DNA of 64,000 bases. It comes from Candidatus Nezhaarchaeales archaeon. Lineage in GTDB: Archaea > Thermoproteota > Methanomethylicia > Nezhaarchaeales > JAWCJE01. The notes under the pieces are model-generated. The model was not told the DNA's origin and ran no database searches. It saw nothing but the letters and a program-made list of their open reading frames with translations. Both the position numbers and the translations under genes were made by a program. The stretch is from contig JAWCJE010000005.1 of assembly GCA_038853715.1 (NCBI GenBank), positions 12,241-76,240 of the forward strand, written 5' to 3'. Shown here piece by piece: positions 26,260 to 34,826 of the stretch (positions within the stretch are counted from its first letter, which is position 1; each line of letters opens with the position of its first letter).

Positions 26260-26484
26260 TCACCTTCTGATTATTTCGTTTATTATGTCTAGTATTTTTG
26301 CGTATGATTTCATCCAGTTTAATGTTGTTTGTTTTATAGCTACCCTATAAGATAAACCAAGATAATAATCTATTAATGCTTCAACCATACGCGTGGAAGA
26401 GTTATAATCACCGTACGGTTTAACCAAAGGTAGAATACCCAGTAAGACTTTAACCAAGTATACCCTAACAAACCTAGAAACCAT
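26260..26484 (-). CDS. Small AT-rich hypothetical ORF
   Basis: The 74-residue frame (MVSRFVRVYLVKVLLGILP ... DIINEIIRR) lies in an AT-rich gap between livH and livK. Its composition looks unlike its neighbours. A TTTATATG sequence just upstream of the ATG could be a promoter element, but no clear ribosome site is visible. I recognise no family. It could be spurious or a recent arrival. Confidence 0.3.
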   Translation of the reverse strand: MVSRFVRVYLVKVLLGILPLVKPYGDYNSSTRMVEALIDYYLGLSYRVAIKQTTLNWMKSYAKILDIINEIIRR

Positions 26485-26596
26485 ACATATAAATTAAAAC
26501 AGTAAAAGGCTTAGAAGAAACAGTAAAAACTTGACAAGCGTAGAAAGCATTAACAAAACTAATGGACTGTTACAAACACTAAAGCGCTTAAATAAC

Positions 26597-26633
26597 TTTT
26601 ATAAGCTACTTTTCCGCAGTTTTATAGCGGAGG
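26597..26633 (+). promoter_or_regulatory. TATA box and ribosome site of livK
   Basis: CTTTTATAAG at 26596-26605 lies about 40 bases before the ATG, and GGAGGT at 26629-26634 lies ten bases before it. Confidence 0.5.
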
Positions 26634-26643
26634 TTAACTTAAA

Positions 26644-27984
26644 ATGGGAAGCAAGAGGATCGGAATTACAACGACGGTAGCCGCCATCACCATCATAGTC
26701 GCGCTGATCATAGGTGGAGTAATTGGATACTTAGCTAAGCCGCCCGAAGTAGTCGAGAAGATAGTGGAGAAACCTGTTGAGAAGATAGTGGAGAAACCTG
26801 TTGAGAAGATAGTGGAGAAACCTGTTCCAGCTTTAAGTGGTGAAATACCCATAGGTGCCGTGCTCTGCTTAACCGGAGCCCTCGCGACCTACGCTGAGAA
26901 CGAAAAGGTAGCTTTAGAAATAGGTGTCAGCGAGATTAACGACATGTTGAGGAAATCCGGCGCTCCGGTAACCATTAAGTTGCTGGTGGAGGATAGCGAA
27001 ACAAAGCCTGATGTAGCCCTCGAGAAGCTTAAGAGCTTGGCGGCTAAAGGCGTTAAAGTCGTAATAGGAATGATGTCGAGCGCGGAAGTAAGGAACGTTA
27101 AGGGCTACGCCGACGCTAATAAGATACTTATAATCAGTCCGTCCTCAACAGCGCCAGCTCTAGCCATAGCCGATGACTACGTGTTCCGCCTCCCTCCTGA
27201 CGATACTAAGCAAGGCTCAGCTATGGCTAGGGTAATGTACGACGTAGGCATTAGATGCATTATACCCATATGGAGGGGGGATGCTTGGGGCGATGGCTTA
27301 CTAGCAACGACGCCGGCCAGATTTAAGGAGCTTGGGGGTGCCGTAGTCGAAGGTATAAGATATGACCCCGAAAAGAAGGAGTTCTCAGCCGAAGTTGCCG
27401 CTTTAGCTTCAAAGGTTCAAGACGCCGTTAATAGGTACGGTAAGGATAAGGTAGGTGTTTACTGTGTATCCTTCGAGGAGTATGAGACCATTTCCGTTCA
27501 AGCTAGCGAGTACCCTATACTTAAAGAGGTTAGGTGGTTTGGAAGTGATGGGACATGTCTTTCCATGAAGTTCATCGAGGATAAGGTTTGCGCTGACTTC
27601 TCGGTGAAAACGAAGTTCGTTAATACTTACTTCGCCCCAGCTGAGTCGAGAAAGCTCGTCGAGCTTAGGGAAGCTATTAAGGCGAAGATAGGCAGGGTTC
27701 CAGACCCCTACGCTTATAACGCTTACGACGCCCTATGGATCACCGTTAAAAGTATGTTTATAGCCGAGAAGTACGATGCTGAGGCAATTAGAACAGTCTT
27801 CCCCAAGGTAGCCGAAGCAACCTTCGGGGCGAGCGGTTGGGTTAAGTTAAACCCGGCTGGCGATAGGGAGTTAGCGGATTACGATCTATGGGCTATAGTG
27901 GTTAAGGACGGTAAGTACGAATGGGTTAAAGCTGGTTACTACTCCGGTGCTACTGACTCTGTAACTTGGCTTGTTTCACTTTAA
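26644..27984 (+). CDS. livK: ABC transporter substrate-binding protein LivK
   Basis: The 446-residue protein has an N-terminal membrane anchor/signal segment (residues 10-31) and no lipobox. A rigid charged linker follows, made of three tandem EKIVEKPV units. The periplasmic-binding domain starts near residue 66 (EIPIGAVLCLTGALATYAENEK). The motifs VIGMMSSAEVRNVKGYAD and YAYNAYDALWITVKSM are typical of Leu/Ile/Val or amide binding proteins. The anchor plus linker tethers the receptor outside the cell, as in archaea. The gene leads livG and livF after a repeat-bearing 324-base gap. Confidence 0.88.
   Translation: MGSKRIGITTTVAAITIIVALIIGGVIGYLAKPPEVVEKIVEKPVEKIVEKPVEKIVEKPVPALSGEIPIGAVLCLTGALATYAENEKVALEIGVSEINDMLRKSGAPVTIKLLVEDSETKPDVALEKLKSLAAKGVKVVIGMMSSAEVRNVKGYADANKILIISPSSTAPALAIADDYVFRLPPDDTKQGSAMARVMYDVGIRCIIPIWRGDAWGDGLLATTPARFKELGGAVVEGIRYDPEKKEFSAEVAALASKVQDAVNRYGKDKVGVYCVSFEEYETISVQASEYPILKEVRWFGSDGTCLSMKFIEDKVCADFSVKTKFVNTYFAPAESRKLVELREAIKAKIGRVPDPYAYNAYDALWITVKSMFIAEKYDAEAIRTVFPKVAEATFGASGWVKLNPAGDRELADYDLWAIVVKDGKYEWVKAGYYSGATDSVTWLVSL
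26755..26826 (+). repeat. Three tandem 24-base units inside livK
   Basis: Three 24-base units GAGAAGATAGTGGAGAAACC plus TGTT encode EKIVEKPV three times. The near-identity at DNA level suggests recent slippage in the linker. Confidence 0.85.
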
Positions 27985-28308
27985 CCCTCCCTTTTTTTCC
28001 TTTCGTAATGTATTCTCATTTTAGCTTAATTAAGCTTCAAGCCTTAGGAAGAGATCGTAAAGTTCTTCACCACTTATAGGTCCTCAGATTTACGCATGCC
28101 TAAGAGCTCCGGATCCAGGTCTAAACGTAGTAAACTCATATTTCCACTCCAGTTTTCCGGTAAAAAATAGCGGCTTTGAACCTAGCCGATGGGCCTCATT
28201 CCTACTGGAGATTTCACCGGAAACGCTGGTTACGAAGGTTAAAAGAAATAAGCCTTTTAACCCTTCACCGGCTTGAAATTTAGGGCGAATCGTTAATACC
28301 GTGGGTGG
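27985..28308. repeat. livK-livG gap with two palindromic repeat heads
   Basis: Two heads face each other: 28141-28165 (TTTCCACTCCAG then TTTTCCGGTAAA) and 28200-28223 (CCTACTGGAG then ATTTCACCGGAAA). The tail GGCTTTGAACCTAGCCGATG sits between them. The gap also holds the TTG start context of livG, with GGGTGG just before 28309. No gene. Confidence 0.55.
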
Positions 28309-29073
28309 TTGAAGTTGGAGCAGGAGCTCGTTGTAAACGGGGTTAAAAAGAGCTTCGGGGGATTACTAGCCTTACAGGGGGTAAGCCTTAGCGTTAATAA
28401 GGGTTCGTTAACGATGCTGATAGGCCCTAATGGTAGCGGTAAAACAACGCTTATTAACGTTATAGCTGGCTTCTATAAGCCTGATGAGGGATCGGTGCTT
28501 TTCGAAGGAAGAGATATAACCGGTTGGCCTCCTAATAAGATCTACGATGCCGGATTGGTTCGAACCTTTCAGATTCCCTCTCCCTTCGTAAAGCTATCGG
28601 TGCTTGAAAACCTGTTAACGGCCAGCCCGAGGAACCCTGGTGAAAGCATTCTTAAGGCTCCCGTAAGAAGGTTATGGGTTAGGAAGGAGCGTGAAGACGT
28701 TGAAAGGGCCTTTAAGGTTATGGAGCTACTCGAGCTGGACCATTTATGGGATCAACCGGCTAACACGTTAAGCGGCGGCCAGTTAAAGCTGTTAGAGGTG
28801 GGTAGGGCCCTTATGAGCGGCGCTAAGCTAATATTGATGGATGAGCCAGCGTCCGGTATAAATCCTGCCTTAGCCCATAAGGTGTTTTCACACATAGTCG
28901 ATATTAAGAGTAAGCTAGGCCTTACCTTCCTGATAGTTGAGCATAGGTTAGAGATAGCTTTAAGGTACGTTGACTACGTTTACGCAATGTCGCAGGGCAA
29001 GGTCATATCGCATGGTAGCGGCGAGGAGGTCTTAAAGGACCCTAAGGTTATAGAAGGTTACCTGGGAGGGTGA
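28309..29073 (+). CDS. livG: ABC transporter ATPase LivG
   Basis: The 254-residue ATPase has Walker A GPNGSGKTTL near residue 40, the LivG-specific VRTFQIPSPFVKLSVLENLL region, signature LSGGQLKLLEVGRAL and Walker B LILMDEPASGINP, with the switch His in VEHRLE. The start is TTG with GGGTGG a few bases upstream. It is four bases upstream of livF. It energises the LivHM pore with LivF. Confidence 0.9.
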   Translation: MKLEQELVVNGVKKSFGGLLALQGVSLSVNKGSLTMLIGPNGSGKTTLINVIAGFYKPDEGSVLFEGRDITGWPPNKIYDAGLVRTFQIPSPFVKLSVLENLLTASPRNPGESILKAPVRRLWVRKEREDVERAFKVMELLELDHLWDQPANTLSGGQLKLLEVGRALMSGAKLILMDEPASGINPALAHKVFSHIVDIKSKLGLTFLIVEHRLEIALRYVDYVYAMSQGKVISHGSGEEVLKDPKVIEGYLGG

Positions 29074-29076
29074 AGC

Positions 29077-29790
29077 ATGCTTAAGGTTGAAGGCGTTAAC
29101 GCCGGCTACGGGAGGTTCCACGTGCTTTTCGACGTTAACACTACCGTGGAGGAGAAGCTGGTTACGGTGGTGGTAGGCCCGAACGGCAGCGGGAAAAGCA
29201 CCTTCCTTAAAACTATTTGCGGCTTAACCACCGTTTACTCTGGTCGAATACTTTACGGGCAGGAGGAGATTACGCGGTTACCACCTCATCAAATAGCTAG
29301 GAAGGGAATAGCTTACCTACCGCAGGTGGGTAACGTCTTCTTAAACCTAAGCGTGAAGGAAAACCTCTTAATGTCGAGTTACACGCTTAATGAAGATGAA
29401 GCCCGGAAGAGGATAGGCGAGGTTCTAGATTACTTCCCGGTGCTAAAGGAGTTCTATAGTAGGAAGGCTAACACGTTAAGCGGTGGGGAGAGGCAGATGC
29501 TCGCCATGGCCATGGCGCTGGTAAGAAGGCCGAAGCTTATGCTCTTCGATGAACCTACGGCCAACCTATCGCCGAAGCTCGCTTTAGAAGTTCTCACTAG
29601 GATAGTTAAGTTAAGGGATGACTACGGGATAACCATAGTCCTCGTGGAGCAAAACGCTAAAAGGGCCTTAGAACTTGGCGATAAAGCATTACTATTCGTC
29701 GGAGGTAGGATCAACTTTGAAGGTGAACCTAACGCGCTTTTAAAGCACCCGGAGTTAAGCTCCCTCTACCTAGGAGTTAAAGCCTCTTAA
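29077..29790 (+). CDS. livF: ABC transporter ATPase LivF
   Basis: The 237-residue ATPase has Walker A GPNGSGKSTF, the LivF-type AYLPQVGNVFLNLSVKENLL segment, signature LSGGERQMLAMAMAL and Walker B LMLFDEPTANLSPKL, followed by VEQNAKRALEL. The length is normal. It follows livG directly and closes the livKGF group. Confidence 0.9.
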   Translation: MLKVEGVNAGYGRFHVLFDVNTTVEEKLVTVVVGPNGSGKSTFLKTICGLTTVYSGRILYGQEEITRLPPHQIARKGIAYLPQVGNVFLNLSVKENLLMSSYTLNEDEARKRIGEVLDYFPVLKEFYSRKANTLSGGERQMLAMAMALVRRPKLMLFDEPTANLSPKLALEVLTRIVKLRDDYGITIVLVEQNAKRALELGDKALLFVGGRINFEGEPNALLKHPELSSLYLGVKAS

Positions 29791-30076
29791 CCTCGAATTA
29801 GGCATAACTTAGAAAGGGCTCTCCTTAATTAATGCGGTATTTAACGGGTGAAGGGGATCCTACGAAGACTTATTGAAGCGTTAAGTACGCCGCTACGGTC
29901 CTTCGGACGATGTTTATTGAAGGTCAGAGTCGCTAGGCTTAATATGTACTAAGCCGGCGCCTCGTCATACGCTTAGCCGAATGAGATGATTTTGATCCAT
30001 ACTTAGCGCAGTTGCAACGTAAATCGAAAAGTCGAACGAAGTTTCAAATTACGCTTCGTAACCACCACGTCGGGTG

Positions 30077-30886
30077 TTAACACTTAAATATCTTCCGCAC
30101 GAAGATGTCGGCTAGTTTTTCAAGGTTTGTATGGGTATCCTCTTTAAGCAGCGTTTTTAAACCCGTAGTAATATCTAGTAGCTCCTTAGCGTAACGCTCC
30201 TCCACGGCTTTAAGCACACTGTCAATAAGGCTCCTCGCTCCCGGTAGGGGAAGTAAGGGTGCAATGCAGGCTAACGATTTTAAACATGCTGCTGCCTGCA
30301 ACGCTTCAAGCGTTTTAACCCCGCTTATCATTCTCCAAGCCTCCCAATCCTCCTCGTCAGGCTCCAGTAGATATTCAAGGAATGGTAGTTGGCTTTCCGT
30401 GAAACCCTTACGAGCTAGGTAGCTTGTAACCTCAAAGTCTTTAACTGACGTCGAAAGTAGGTAGGTTAAATCCACTATTAACTGCCGTGTAAACCCCTGC
30501 CTTAAAGCTAGGCTAAATAGGGCTCGGGGAACCGTTAACGCGTAGTATTCTAGAGAGCCGTGTAGTATTGAGTGTGCGGCTTCATGCATAAGCCCAGCCT
30601 CCTTAACGTTACTAGCTACCGTGTTCATCCTCTCTAGGGAGACGGTTATCCTTGGAACGCCGAGCCAAGCGTCATGCATAGCGAAGAACCTCTCATGAAG
30701 CTGTGAAGAAGCTACGCCTAGCTCCACTGCCTCTTTAAGCATCGCGGCCTCCAAGGAGGACCAGGACCCATATACGTAGAGGTATACCGGTTCACCCTTA
30801 GGAGGTTCAAGCCTCTCATAGCAAGCTAGTAAAGCCTCCTTAACGCTTCGACAAGCCTCCCGGCTAACCGCGTAGCCATACACCAC
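30077..30886 (-). CDS. Putative HExxH metalloprotein
   Basis: The 269-residue protein contains HEAAH at residues 101-105 (LMHEAAHSILHG), the zinc-binding pattern of metallopeptidases. A conserved-looking FEVTSYLARKGF segment about 55 residues later may supply the third ligand (Glu). The rest is helical with several Leu-rich segments and no signal peptide. The active-site assignment is from the motif alone. It is divergent from the YkgJ-type gene across a palindromic repeat. Confidence 0.55.
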   Translation of the reverse strand: MVYGYAVSREACRSVKEALLACYERLEPPKGEPVYLYVYGSWSSLEAAMLKEAVELGVASSQLHERFFAMHDAWLGVPRITVSLERMNTVASNVKEAGLMHEAAHSILHGSLEYYALTVPRALFSLALRQGFTRQLIVDLTYLLSTSVKDFEVTSYLARKGFTESQLPFLEYLLEPDEEDWEAWRMISGVKTLEALQAAACLKSLACIAPLLPLPGARSLIDSVLKAVEERYAKELLDITTGLKTLLKEDTHTNLEKLADIFVRKIFKC

Positions 30887-30970
30887 TACGACCTTAACGA
30901 TGCCTCTACGCCTCCACCAGTAAAAAAGTTTTTGCCTTAAAAATGCTTAATCGGTTAAATTCGGAATCGA

Positions 30971-31016
30971 TATTTCCGTTGGAGGCTCCAGTGGAAACAA
31001 TGTAAACCTTCGGCTA
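30971..31016. repeat. Best-preserved palindromic repeat copy
   Basis: TTTCCGTTGGAG, one base, CTCCAGTGGAAA: a 25-base inverted repeat with ten of twelve arm positions pairing (30973-30997). A degenerate tail (TGTAAACCTTCGGCTA) follows. It lies between divergent genes. Confidence 0.65.
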
Positions 31017-31183
31017 CTTCGAAGGGAGCTTGAGCAAACTGTTAAGCGTAGCGATGGATTTCATCCGAAAATTCCCGACAATTAATTAACCGGCTGACTT
31101 ACACGTTAAAGGTCGGCGTAAGCTTAAAAAGGGTTTAAGCCCTGATTAGGGTGACTCCTCAAGGCGTTTAAGGGGTTAAACCC

Positions 31184-31741
31184 GTGGGCTACGTGCCTTG
31201 GAGGAGCGTTAAAGGTTGGGTCTGCTTAGGTTGTGGTGAATGCTGTAAGCGTTATAGGGTCTTTCTAACGGCTTATGAATACGTTGTAATCATTAAAAGG
31301 TTCGGGTCAAGGTTTATCGATGTATCTAAAACTGGCGATCTCTGCCTTAAAAGGGTTGAGGGTACCTGCGTATTTCAAGACGTTAACGGGCTCTGCCAGC
31401 TTCAACCTTTAGGCCTTAAACCGTTGGCCTGTAAGGTTTGGCCTTTCAAGGTTCAAGATGCTCCGGCTAAAGGTTTTTGGGACGAGTACGCTAGCTTCAA
31501 CTACGCGGATAAAACCTACTACGTCTACGTGAACACGGATTGCAACGGTATTAACAATGGAACCTTCAACGACTTAATTCAAGCTATACGCGAAGTTATC
31601 GAGATACATAGGAACCCGTGGAGGCCCCAGTTCTACTCCACGTCCCGTAGGGTTACGTTAGGCTTGGAGCTTCAAGGTATACCGCTCTACTTGGAACGGC
31701 CGACGTCGAAGCCCCTCTGGACCTACTCGGGCTTACGTTAA
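31184..31741 (+). CDS. YkgJ-type cysteine-cluster protein
   Basis: The 185-residue protein opens with CLGCGECCKRY (Cys14, Cys17, Cys20, Cys21). It has more cysteines in CVFQDVNGLCQL and KPLACKVWPF, the YkgJ/UPF0153 Zn- or Fe-S-binding pattern. The start is GTG at 31184. It lies 43 bases before larE, likely co-transcribed. Function of the family is unclear. Confidence 0.8.
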   Translation: MGYVPWRSVKGWVCLGCGECCKRYRVFLTAYEYVVIIKRFGSRFIDVSKTGDLCLKRVEGTCVFQDVNGLCQLQPLGLKPLACKVWPFKVQDAPAKGFWDEYASFNYADKTYYVYVNTDCNGINNGTFNDLIQAIREVIEIHRNPWRPQFYSTSRRVTLGLELQGIPLYLERPTSKPLWTYSGLR

Positions 31742-31767
31742 GCTTAAAGCTTCGACGACCTTATTGA

Positions 31768-31774
31768 GGAGGGG
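31768..31774 (+). promoter_or_regulatory. Ribosome site deciding the larE start
   Basis: GGAGGGG lies eleven bases before the TTG at 31785 and would be inside the reading frame if translation began at the TTG at 31764, so the later start is preferred. Confidence 0.5.
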
Positions 31775-31784
31775 TTCCTTAAGC

Positions 31785-32606
31785 TTGCGGGAGGATGAAG
31801 CCTTAAAGCTCCTACTTGACTGGTTTAAAGGCAGAGGTAAGGTCGCAGTACTACTCTCCGGAGGCGTTGATAGCTCCGTTGTAACCGCTGCAGCTAAGAG
31901 GGCGTTGGGGGATGCGGCGGTGGCTATAACCGTGAGGTCGATAACCCTACCCCCAGATGAACTGGAAGCCGCTAAAAACATAGCTAACCTCTTAGGCGTG
32001 AAGCACGTGGTAATCGATCACGATGAGCTTAAAGACCCTGAATTCGTTAAAAACCCGCCTAACCGTTGTTACTACTGTAAGAAGGGTATGCTGGTAAGAG
32101 TTAAGGAGGCCGTTAAAGGGCTTGAAGTGGAGCAGGTAGTTGATGGTACTAATGCCGACGACCTTAAGGGTTATAGGCCCGGTGCCTTAGCCCTCCTAGA
32201 GGAGGGGGTTAGAAGCCCTCTAGCCGAGTTAGGAATTGGTAAAAGTATGGTTCGTAGGCTCGCTAAATCGTTAAACTTACCAAACGCTGATAAACCTTCC
32301 ATGGCTTGCTTAGCGTCCAGATTCCCCTATAACCAACCCCTAAACCTCGAAGCTTTAGTGAGGGTGGCTAAAGCGGAGCTTAAGGTACGGGAGCTAGTAG
32401 GCGTTAAGCAGGTTAGAGTTCGAGATCACGCCGGCGTAGCCCGTATAGAGGTTGGAAGGGATGAGCGTAAACTGTTCTTTAACGAGCTCTTAATGGATGC
32501 TATCTATCAACATCTTAAGGCCCTAGGGTTCATATACGTAACCCTAGACTTAGCAGGTTATAGGGAGGGTAGCCTTAATGAGGCCCTTAACAAGTCCTCA
32601 AGTTAA
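31785..32606 (+). CDS. larE: LarE-type ATP-dependent sulfur transferase
   Basis: The protein (273 residues from TTG at 31785) has the PP-loop SGGVDSS near residue 26, CYYCKKGM and the conserved MACLASRFPY motif. LarE adenylates a pyridinium carboxylate and transfers sulfur in nickel-pincer cofactor synthesis. The two-Cys CYYC pair plus the Cys in ACLASR form the three-cysteine set of the [4Fe-4S] LarE type, as opposed to the sacrificial single-Cys type. larB and larC are not in the window, so a related sulfuration role is possible. It overlaps the following gene by 29 bases. Confidence 0.82.
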   Translation: MREDEALKLLLDWFKGRGKVAVLLSGGVDSSVVTAAAKRALGDAAVAITVRSITLPPDELEAAKNIANLLGVKHVVIDHDELKDPEFVKNPPNRCYYCKKGMLVRVKEAVKGLEVEQVVDGTNADDLKGYRPGALALLEEGVRSPLAELGIGKSMVRRLAKSLNLPNADKPSMACLASRFPYNQPLNLEALVRVAKAELKVRELVGVKQVRVRDHAGVARIEVGRDERKLFFNELLMDAIYQHLKALGFIYVTLDLAGYREGSLNEALNKSSS

Positions 32607-33180
32607 AATTGTAGTAGAACACCTAGAACCAGAGTTAAGCGACTGGTTGCTTTACGAGTATGAAAACGCCTCTAGAATCGTTGGCGTAGACCGCTTAATG
32701 TTCACCAACGTGCCGAGCTTCGACGTAGAACGATTAAAGGGCTTCGGCGAGGTAAGAAGCGAGCACGTATGGGAACTTTTCAACCCTGAAGACCTAGTAG
32801 TGCTTGATCCTCAAGCACCTCAACCGCTTCAACCGGAGGACGTGAAAAGGAAAAAGGTCGTCATCGGCGGCATACTTGGCGATAACCCGCCTAGGGGGAG
32901 AACCATGAAGCTCCTAACCAGTAAGATTAAAGGCGTCACCTCGAGGAACATAGGGGTTTATCAGTTTTCCATCGACGGCTCAGCCTACATAGCCAAAAGG
33001 GTCATCGAGGGCTGTAGGCTTGAAGCCATAGCAGTTAGACGCCGCTTAACGATAAAGGTTAGCAGGAACCACCTAATCATGCTCCCCTACGCCTTCCCGC
33101 TCCACGAAGGGAAGCCGGTTATAAGCCCAAAGCTAATTACCTACCTAAGGTTAACTGATCCTACCGGTTACCTACGTTAA
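32578..33180 (+). CDS. SFM1/COG2428-type SPOUT methyltransferase
   Basis: The 200-residue protein matches the archaeal COG2428 family: EPELSDWLLYEYENASRIVG at the N-terminus, VVIGGILGDNPPRGRT (the SPOUT knot region) and YQFSIDGSAYIAKRVIEG. The yeast member Sfm1 methylates an arginine of ribosomal protein S3; the archaeal substrate is inferred by analogy. The ATG lies inside the larE 3' end (29-base overlap). A decayed, internally deleted copy is at 34251-34439, on the other side of a DUF3782-like gene. Confidence 0.8.
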   Translation: MRPLTSPQVKIVVEHLEPELSDWLLYEYENASRIVGVDRLMFTNVPSFDVERLKGFGEVRSEHVWELFNPEDLVVLDPQAPQPLQPEDVKRKKVVIGGILGDNPPRGRTMKLLTSKIKGVTSRNIGVYQFSIDGSAYIAKRVIEGCRLEAIAVRRRLTIKVSRNHLIMLPYAFPLHEGKPVISPKLITYLRLTDPTGYLR

Positions 33181-33206
33181 AGGTAGAAGGCGCAAGTCAA
33201 TAAAGA

Positions 33207-34034
33207 CTAGTCAATCACCCTCCCAATAATGAGCTCTACACCCTCCTCCTCAGCCATCCTACTTATTTCCCTAGCCGTATCCCTCTTAGTCGTAAGTATT
33301 ACTAGGATTTTCCTAGGCTCCTTAAGGTATTTGGCCTTAACTATACGAGCTTTCTTCAGGAGTTTCCGCGCTTCATTAACGGACTCAGCGTAACTAGTCA
33401 CCTCGCCAACTATTAAGGGCTCCTCCAAGAAAACGTTTACTTCCTCACCATCAATAACGACCCTCCTAAGCTCAGCGTCCTTAGGTATTTCCCCCGTTTT
33501 CCTCAGATTAACCGTTAGGAACCTCCTAACGAACTCCTCGAAGGTAATGCCCGCGAACTTGCTAAGCTCACCGAACCCGCTTACCATGGAGCTCCTAAGG
33601 GAGTCGAGCCCCTCCTTAAGCCCTCTTACCTCCTCCTGAACCCGCCTAATGACCTTGAGCATCTCATTAAAGTCTTCCCTCATTTTGTTAAAGTCTTCTC
33701 TAAGCTTCGTTTGTTCCTCCCTTAATGCCTCGATTTCCCTCCATATCTTCGTTTGTTCCTCCCTTAATGCCTCGATTTCCCTCCATATCTTCGTTTGTTC
33801 CTCCCTTAATGCCTCGATTTCCCTCCATATCTTCGTTTGTTCCTCCCTTATCCTAGTTTGTTCCTCCCTTATCCTAGTTTGTTCCTCGATTAGGTCGTCA
33901 AGCCTCTTCAGTACCTCGGATAACCCTAAGTACCCAGCGACGGCGTAACGGAACTCCACGTCCTTCTCTAAGAGTTCAAGGAACTCTCTCTTTAAAAGCT
34001 CCAAGGCGTGACCCGCATTAAACTGTGGACCCAA
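33207..34034 (-). CDS. Coiled-coil DUF3782-like protein with nuclease-like C-terminus
   Basis: The 275-residue protein has a long coiled coil (residues ~45-150), which includes three perfect copies of a 14-residue unit [14 protein letters not shown] and two shorter EEQTRIR units. The C-terminal ~110 residues ([45 protein letters not shown]) resemble the PD-(D/E)XK-like domain of DUF3782/DUF1626 proteins common in hyperthermophilic archaea. Function is unknown. It sits between the intact and broken SFM1 copies, as if it had been inserted or involved in the duplication. Confidence 0.7.
   Translation of the reverse strand: MGPQFNAGHALELLKREFLELLEKDVEFRYAVAGYLGLSEVLKRLDDLIEEQTRIREEQTRIREEQTKIWREIEALREEQTKIWREIEALREEQTKIWREIEALREEQTKLREDFNKMREDFNEMLKVIRRVQEEVRGLKEGLDSLRSSMVSGFGELSKFAGITFEEFVRRFLTVNLRKTGEIPKDAELRRVVIDGEEVNVFLEEPLIVGEVTSYAESVNEARKLLKKARIVKAKYLKEPRKILVILTTKRDTAREISRMAEEEGVELIIGRVID
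33724..33849 (-). repeat. Three tandem 42-base units in the coiled-coil gene
   Basis: Units at 33724-33765, 33766-33807 and 33808-33849 are identical in sequence and are followed by shorter 21-base units. They keep the heptad reading frame. Confidence 0.9.
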
Positions 34035-34250
34035 TTATTTAAGGATATCCTCATCGACGTTTACCTACATACAAAGTCTCCACGTTTGTTCAACCATTTA
34101 AAAAGGTATACGTCATGAACTATTAATGTCTATTGGTAGTATCAATACTTCCAAGCTGACAATTAGGCTGACCAAATACCCATAAAACGACTAGGTTATG
34201 GCTACCTCATAGACTTGTCTAACGTTATACTCGTTTTATGAGTATAGCTA

Positions 34251-34439
34251 TTCTACTAGTATGAAAATGCCTCCGGGATCGTTGGCGTAGACCGCTTAAT
34301 GTTCACAAACCTACCGAGTTCCAGCGTAGAACGGTTAAGGGGCCTCGGCGAGGTAAGAAGTGAACACGTATGGGAGCTGCTTAATCAATTCCCGCTTCAT
34401 GAAGGGAAACCGGTTATAAGCCCAAAGCTAATTAAGTAA
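34251..34439 (+). pseudogene. Internally deleted copy of the SFM1-type gene
   Basis: Aligned with 32651-33129, this segment keeps the frame of codons for YENASxIVGVDRLMFTN and EVRSEHVWEL, then jumps directly to FPLHEGKPVISPKLI and stops. About 309 bases (near 32785-33093) are missing. The codon before TAT is TAG where the intact gene has GAG. The deletion is in frame, so about 59 codons remain open between that TAG and the terminal TAA. The rest of the 34035-34504 gap holds nothing I recognise. Confidence 0.85.
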
Positions 34440-34504
34440 TTAATCGCCCGAGACCTGACTAGTTATTGAAGCTGGAGGTTGATCGTACTCCAGCTAGCGG
34501 CTAC

Positions 34505-34777
34505 CTAGCCTCCAGCTACCATCGGGAAAACCAGGATCCTATCCCCATCATTAAGCTCTACGTCAAAGCGGTCGACCACCCTACCGTTAACGGCTATTCG
34601 AAGCTCCCCCCTCAAAAACGCCGCCTTTAAGGATTCAGCAGTTTTCGCGTCTAAAGTCGAAGTTAAACGCCTTAAGAACACGTCGTAAAGGGTCTCCCCC
34701 TTCTCAATCGCCACCCATAACCATTCCCTCCCGGCCTTCATAGAAGCGTAACCGAGGAATTCGATCAGCGCCTTCAT
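34505..34777 (-). CDS. MoaD/ThiS-like sulfur carrier protein
   Basis: The 90-residue beta-grasp protein ends in Gly-Gly (FPMVAGG), the thiocarboxylate-forming tail of MoaD/ThiS proteins. IAVNGRVVDRFDVELNDGDRILVF is the typical C-terminal half. It follows the AOR gene by about 50 bases, a pairing common in archaea, so it probably supplies sulfur for the tungstopterin of that enzyme. ThiS-like use in thiazole synthesis is less likely because thi4 is present. Confidence 0.85.
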   Translation of the reverse strand: MKALIEFLGYASMKAGREWLWVAIEKGETLYDVFLRRLTSTLDAKTAESLKAAFLRGELRIAVNGRVVDRFDVELNDGDRILVFPMVAGG

Positions 34778-34826
34778 TGTGCCGCCTCAAGGAAAGGTAA
34801 GAGGTGTTAGGAGATCCTCGTTTAAG

